A stretch of 64,000 bases of DNA from an uncultured Pseudomonadales bacterium. GTDB lineage: Bacteria > Pseudomonadota > Gammaproteobacteria > Pseudomonadales > Azotimanducaceae. The DNA is taken from assembly GCA_951813515.1 (NCBI GenBank), contig OX638346.1, positions 1,481,617 through 1,545,616 on the forward strand. Reading direction: 5' to 3'. The notes under the pieces were generated by a model, which searched no databases, had not been told where the DNA came from, and worked only from the letters and a program-made list of their open reading frames with translations. Shown one piece after another: positions 63,684 to 64,000 of this stretch; within the stretch, counting starts at the first letter, position 1; the number at the start of each line of letters is the position of its first letter. The position numbers and the translations under genes were made by a program.

Positions 63684-64000
63684 CTACGAACCTGCCGTCG
63701 CCGCAGGGATGTGGAGCACCTGTCCGACGCGAATCCGGTCTCCCTTGATCCCGTTGGCAGCGCGCAGTGCCCGCATCGACACCCGGTAGCGCAAGGCGAT
63801 CTCCGACAGCGTGTCGCCCCGTTGAATGATGTAGCGGGTGCCGCCTGCGGCAATGCGCGCCGCGATCAGGGTATCTGGCGGCGGATTCTGCGCGACATAG
63901 GCGCGAATGCCGTCGCCGATGGCGCGAGCCAGGCGTCTTTGATACGCGGGAGTTTTCAGCAGGCGAGCATCCTCCGGATTGGTGAGGAAACCCGTCTCAA
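63684..64000 (-). CDS. N-acetylmuramoyl-L-alanine amidase (AmiB/AmiC type), C-terminal end with LysM
   Basis: Only the last ~105 residues lie in the window; the gene continues past base 64000. The visible start ETGFLTNPEDARLL is the end of the Amidase_3 catalytic domain, with the catalytic Glu in ETGF. YIIQRGDTLSEIALRY and VSMRALRAANGI form a C-terminal LysM domain for peptidoglycan binding. It lies directly upstream of mutL on the minus strand, matching the amiB-mutL order. It acts in the periplasm in cell separation. Confidence 0.88.
   Translation of the reverse strand, partial: ETGFLTNPEDARLLKTPAYQRRLARAIGDGIRAYVAQNPPPDTLIAARIAAGGTRYIIQRGDTLSEIALRYRVSMRALRAANGIKGDRIRVGQVLHIPAATAGS

Overview
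The window is a GC-rich, gene-dense bacterial chromosome segment that reads as Gammaproteobacteria. The right end keeps the order amidase(AmiB/C)-mutL-miaA-hfq-hflX-hflK-hflC-purA followed by rnr-rlmB-rpsF-rpsR-rplI-dnaB-radA, which is a gammaproteobacterial block. The left end has trkH-trkA-rsmB-fmt-def beside dprA and purE-tsaC-aroE. Heme A synthesis, ergothioneine synthesis, a BCCT carrier, PhyH-type dioxygenase, type III CoA transferases and the zinc-independent FolE2 suggest an aerobic, probably uncultured and possibly marine or host-associated lineage. That ecological guess is inference only.

Layout. 1-3.7 kb: 3' end of gyrB, an acyltransferase, and an lpxL-like gene coupled to a small secreted protein and a TlpA-like thioredoxin. 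3.7-9.4 kb (minus): trkH, trkA, rsmB, fmt, def. 9.5-16.5 kb (plus): dprA, purE, tsaC, aroE, ctaA, ctaB, then egtB-egtD. 16.5-18.7 kb: an AbiE-like type IV toxin-antitoxin pair with its own palindromic operator. 18.7-25 kb: PhyH dioxygenase coupled to a BCCT carrier, a radical SAM protein, an aldo/keto reductase, an avidin-like protein and an acyl-CoA-dehydrogenase-fold flavoprotein. 25-31 kb: a membrane-anchored protein and a 1673-residue secreted metzincin with leucine-rich repeats and a repeated C-terminal module. 31-34.4 kb: a PD-(D/E)XK protein, then a DUF3750 gene coupled to an AhpD-like gene interrupted by an in-frame TGA. 34.4-47 kb: accessory metabolism (GST, luciferase-like oxidoreductase, two CoA transferases, enoyl-CoA hydratase, SDR, HicB-like protein, glutaminyl cyclase, TcuA-like flavoprotein, ComEA-like protein, flavin monooxygenase, OsmC, TonB-like protein). 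47-64 kb (minus): the housekeeping block, with one plus-strand tRNA-Leu(CAG).

The main discovery candidate is the AhpD-like gene at 32405-33466 (minus). Its TGA sits exactly at the resolving-cysteine position of the AhpD core E-x11-C-x2-C-x3-H, and a hairpin that meets the usual geometry of a bacterial SECIS lies 24 nt downstream of it. It is most simply read as a selenoprotein (CxxU) rather than a pseudogene. Other notable items are a leaderless avidin-like protein with altered biotin contacts, the metzincin-LRR protein with about 18 repeats and an A-B-A-B C-terminal module, and a flavin monooxygenase whose nucleotide-binding motif can only be included by initiating at a non-canonical codon. 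I see no rRNA genes, insertion sequences, CRISPR arrays or prophage.
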